DNA of 64,000 nt. Origin: Brugia malayi (taxonomy: Eukaryota; Nematoda; Chromadorea; Rhabditida; Onchocercidae). Position 1 is the stretch's first letter. Every line of letters begins with the position of its first letter. Shown one piece after another: positions 48,723-64,000 of the stretch. The stretch covers positions 9,849,721 to 9,913,720 of the forward strand of contig NW_025062479.1 in assembly GCF_000002995.4 (NCBI RefSeq), given 5' to 3'. The notes under the pieces were generated by a model. It saw only the letters and a list, made by a program, of their open reading frames with translations. It made no database searches and was not told where the DNA came from. The position numbers and the translations under genes are program-made.

Positions 48723-49439
48723 AAACGAAAAGGAAAGGAAAAAAAAGAAAGGAAGATCGCTTCTTATAGCTTAGTTCTACTTTTCAAATACTACCGTACA
48801 GACAGATTAGTATAACAAAGAAATGAAATGGGAATAATGTTAACGTTAAGGATGAGTCATGAAATGTGATTGTTGGAGATAATTTATAAAAATATAGCAA
48901 AGCAAATGACATAGTTAGGATTATAGAAGACGACTCATTTCTATCGTCCATTCTATATTGTCCATAATTGGTCATTCTTTTATCATTTCTTCTGTTTACT
49001 TTGACATTTTAAGGTCATTAACTTAAGATTACTATACCTTCACTGGAAAAAAAATGATTTATTATTTGTTCTATCAAATTCATGAATATTAATTATGTGA
49101 AATCACATAAAATTTTATTCTCTAAATTCAATGCGAAATAAATTTTGAAAATTTAAATATTTGTCTAAATAGTTTGATTGGTGAAATTGTGATATATATG
49201 TCACTTCTTAAGATATAATCTCGACTAATGATCAGTTGTTAGTAGTATCTTTTATGTACGAGATGTTCATCATTTTTATATTCATCATTTCGACTATATT
49301 TTTAATCAACATTACTAGTAATAACATGATAGCTCATTATAATTATTATAGAACGGTAATATTTCCTGTAGTAAATTTCGAAAAAAAATAATAAATAAAT
49401 ACATAAATAAAATTCAGTGTTAGAATTGGAAAAAAATTT

Positions 49440-49520
49440 TTCATTATTACTCTAATTGCCGTATTACACTATCACTATAATTGATTTTCTTTAATTTGAA
49501 GAGAATAAAATATGCCAAAA
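49440..49520. repeat. Direct repeat of about 80 bp, copy 2
   Basis: Second copy of the 48641 element. The match stops abruptly at both ends, where both copies border A-rich sequence. Confidence 0.85.
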
Positions 49521-49858
49521 ATATTTTTGAAATTTAATTTTAGAAGAAAAGTGGAATCATAGCTGTTAGAAGTTTTTGATTTAATGACTGAATGTTATAA
49601 TTTAGTCGAATGAAACATCAATATAAAAGAGAGCAAAAAAAAATTTTTTTGCATAATTTTCTCACTTCAAAACTTTATCTCAGTCAATTTTATGGATCAT
49701 TTTTTGAACTAAATAAAAGAACAATCATTGAAGCATATAATATCACACTTTAAAATCTCAATTTTTATTTTATTCATTTTAATTGCTAAAACTACGTCTA
49801 CTTTCCATCAAATTATTGCTGATTTTTGTTTAACTCATTACTTTTCCTCTCTTTTCTT

Positions 49859-49906
49859 CTTCCAGCTATCTTCTCCCTCTGTCTTCCAGCTATCTTCTCC
49901 CTCTGT
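49859..49906. repeat. Perfect 24-bp tandem duplication
   Basis: Two identical pyrimidine-rich units beginning CTTCCAGCTATC and ending CCCTCTGT lie head to tail. Each contains a TTCCAG that resembles a splice acceptor. Confidence 0.9.
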
Positions 49907-52310
49907 TAACCTGTAGCCTTATCTTTATCAAGAAGAAGCCAAGCCAAATAGTTATACACTTTAGACTTTATTATGTCTATTATTTTTTTTCTCATATTCA
50001 GTCTTTCAAAAAATTTTCATGTACTGGAATTAAAAACAGCCAAATAAAATATAAATCTTTTTACTTTTTTTATTTGTTTTATTTAGTAATCATGTTTGAG
50101 TCATAAACACACACACACACAAAAAGAGAAAAGAGCAAAAAAATAATTGATTTAAGTTTTTAAATTTTTAAAATTTAATTCATTTTAGATATTATTTGTG
50201 AAATATGAGACGAATCTAATTTTAAATGAATATAATTTAACTATTTGTTCATTTTTTTTTGCAGTAAAACCGGAAATTCAAATTTGAAGTAAAATTAATT
50301 ATTAGGGAAAAACACGTTGAATTAGGTTATAAAAAAGCTTTTAATCAAATTATATAAAACTGAAAATTCATACTAATAAAACCAGTGTTGCGCTAAAATT
50401 CTTATATCACTTCCGGTCCGAGCGTTTTTGTCACGATTCTTTTTTTTTTTTTCTTTTTTTTCACGGCAATCTTTGCGTACATAATCGTTTCATTGTCCGA
50501 TAATTCATTAAAATAAATAAGTGTAGTTGACCAACTATAATAGCAAAGGCATATTATTTTACATCTGCTTCCTGTTGTGGTCTTATTTTTGGGCATATCA
50601 TATTTATTCAATTGAGTTTTTAAATTCAAATTACGACATTTATGTTTTTGTTTTGAAATTCTTGAAAATCACGAAATTCATTATTGACATTTTATAAGTG
50701 TGTTGCTAGTATAATAGCTGAACATAATTGAAATTGTACTTTCGAGATATTCCGAATTAATCGAAAATGAAATTCTGATATGTCGAATCAAGTTTAAAAT
50801 CAAAGATTAATTGACTCGAAATTATTAATCACTAAATTAACACTAAATTGAGCAATTTAAAATGAGAGCTCAATGAAATGAATGCATGATCACTTATTTC
50901 TAAGGAACTTGATGACCCATCAAATTGTTATAGCATTTTCATCAATATCTTTGCATATCTAAAATTTACTCATTTGTATTTTATTTCATGTTTCAGTCAT
51001 TTCTACATACACACTTATTTACACTTTCTAAATATCATCAGTATTATTTCCGCTCAAAGATTTATGTATTTATGAATGTTTAGCATTTAATTTTTGTCTT
51101 GTTTATGTATCGATCCTATCATTTCGAAAATTTTTCAAGAGCATCAAGAAAAAAAAGAAGCATGAAACTTTGGTAAATTTTTTAGTAGTAAAATAACCAC
51201 TATGCGATTAGATTATAGGCACCAATTGTTGTCATAAATATGTAAATATTTGAGTGGAAATAATATTGATGATATACGTCGGATCGGATATCTATGAAAT
51301 TCAGTTACTCATCCAAAACGAAATGGTATGACAGCAGAGGAATCATTTCCTAATATTGCTTTCTATATTGTTTGAGTTGTTTCTTTCATACACGTTTCAT
51401 CTAAATTGATGAGTGCGTGAAAAGGAGACGTAATTACGGTCATCTTTCTTACTATGTAGAAAATTATAAATAATTATTGTTGCCAATTATCATATAGTAT
51501 TATCAATATTATGAAATATCATTGTTATCAATGATATTATCATTAATTGGTTGATAAAAACAATTTTACTTTTAATTCATGCATAAATTTGCCATTTTAT
51601 TCTAACAGATTATCCTAATTCAATTCTATTCTCAATTATTCTTCCTTTTTTTTCGCTCTTTTTTTCCCTTTGTTCTTTCTCTTTCTCCTTCTCTTCCTCT
51701 CTACATTCTTCTATCCCTTTGCGGCAAATTTTGGTTTTTGCCTCAACTCAAAGAAAAACCGATTTTTGCCTTTTGATATTAAAACCAAAACCAAAAACGA
51801 CAGTGGCATTCAATAAGCACAAGCGGTACTATCAGAAAAGACAGAAAAAGCAGTTGCCGAATTGCCGAATGCGACAATCCTTCACACTTTCCGCCAGAAG
51901 ATAACTGTTTCATTTTTATGCCCTTTGCTAAGTACCATTTGCTTCGACCAACTAATTTCTCTCTTTTTTTTATTTTATTTTGTTTACTTATTAACTTTTA
52001 TGATATATATCGAATAGTTTCTCCGTTTTTTTAGTTACTACATAATCGCATATTACACTTGTTTTATCATTATCTTTTTCTTTTTTTATTCATCATTTTT
52101 GCCATTTCTTTTTTTTTTTTTTCATTATCATATTCCGTTAATTTAATAATTAGATTTTATCTAAACAAATAATACTTTATTTTCCTTTTTTTTAGTAAGA
52201 TGAAACTTTTCAAAAATTATACAAAATATTTTATAAAGTAATAAAAAATCTGGAAAAAATTAAAATTGTTTGCAATTTCTTGAAAAAAAAAATTTTTTTT
52301 TTCTTTAAAG

Positions 52311-64000
<11,690 letters not shown>

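Larger units (their letters stand above)
38866..52310. other. 13-kb gene-poor region upstream of the first visible unc-5 exon
   Basis: No exon can be defended here. The region is AT-rich with a T28 run at 42032-42059, (AT)n hairpins near 40425-40480, and direct repeats at 48641/49440 and 49859. GC-richer islands without clear coding potential lie at about 42130-42560, 44690-44940 and 46740-47350; the last includes an AGT trinucleotide array near 46970-47000. Because unc-5 enters at 52311 in mid-codon without a signal peptide, at least one 5' exon and the promoter must lie here, or the first intron is longer still. Confidence 0.5.

Noticed and set aside
49728..49916. Signal-peptide-like frame (ISIFILFILIAKTTST) as unc-5 first exon
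   Set aside because: It begins with TTG, not ATG; hydrophobic runs are common in AT-rich DNA, and no suitable phase-1 donor follows.
51719..51904. 61-codon frame upstream of the first visible unc-5 exon
   Set aside because: Lys/Arg-rich, starts with TTG, and has no splice signals that would connect it in phase to 52311.

Overview
The window is a piece of a nematode nuclear genome, most likely from a filarial (spirurid) worm. The evidence is strongly AT-rich non-coding DNA full of homopolymer and (AT)n tracts, small exons separated by introns of about 60 bp to several kb, a nematode-type cuticle collagen, and worm-specific orthologues such as FEM-1. I placed exon boundaries by hand from splice consensus, reading-frame phase and remembered family sequence. 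Most should be right to within a few bases, but none was tested against RNA.

Layout from left to right: (1) 1-12606, minus strand: the 5' part (36 exons, about 2,095 codons) of a HUWE1/EEL-1 giant HECT ubiquitin ligase, with UBA and WWE domains; it runs off the left edge before the HECT domain. (2) 14434-16737, plus: ECSIT, six exons, 368 aa. (3) 21946-24207, plus: a cuticle collagen, six exons, 285 aa, with a TATA-like promoter and a poly(A) signal. (4) 25733-31463, plus: CaM kinase I (CMK-1), seven exons, 335 aa. (5) 34499-38865, minus: FEM-1, eleven exons, 603 aa, convergent with cmk-1. (6) 52311 to beyond 64000, plus: the netrin receptor UNC-5, from the first Ig domain to the UPA domain, open at both ends. 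Long gaps (12.6-14.4, 16.7-21.9, 24.2-25.7, 31.5-34.5 and 38.9-52.3 kb) hold microsatellites, hairpins, short direct repeats and a few GC-richer islands, but no gene I can defend.

The genes do not form a pathway. They cover protein degradation (EEL-1, FEM-1), mitochondrial assembly or signalling (ECSIT), cuticle structure, calcium signalling (CMK-1) and axon guidance (UNC-5). As far as I recall, eel-1, cmk-1, fem-1, unc-5 and the ECSIT gene all lie on chromosome IV in C. elegans, so the window looks like a conserved block of that ancestral linkage group. I found no phage, CRISPR array, bacterial insertion or obvious transposon, and no convincing new system. The most useful observations concern transcript structure: a GC-AG intron that the reading frame forces in eel-1, an 84-bp stop-free intron in the same gene, a possible alternative cmk-1 3' exon that would remove the autoinhibitory tail, and several precise repeats and palindromes.
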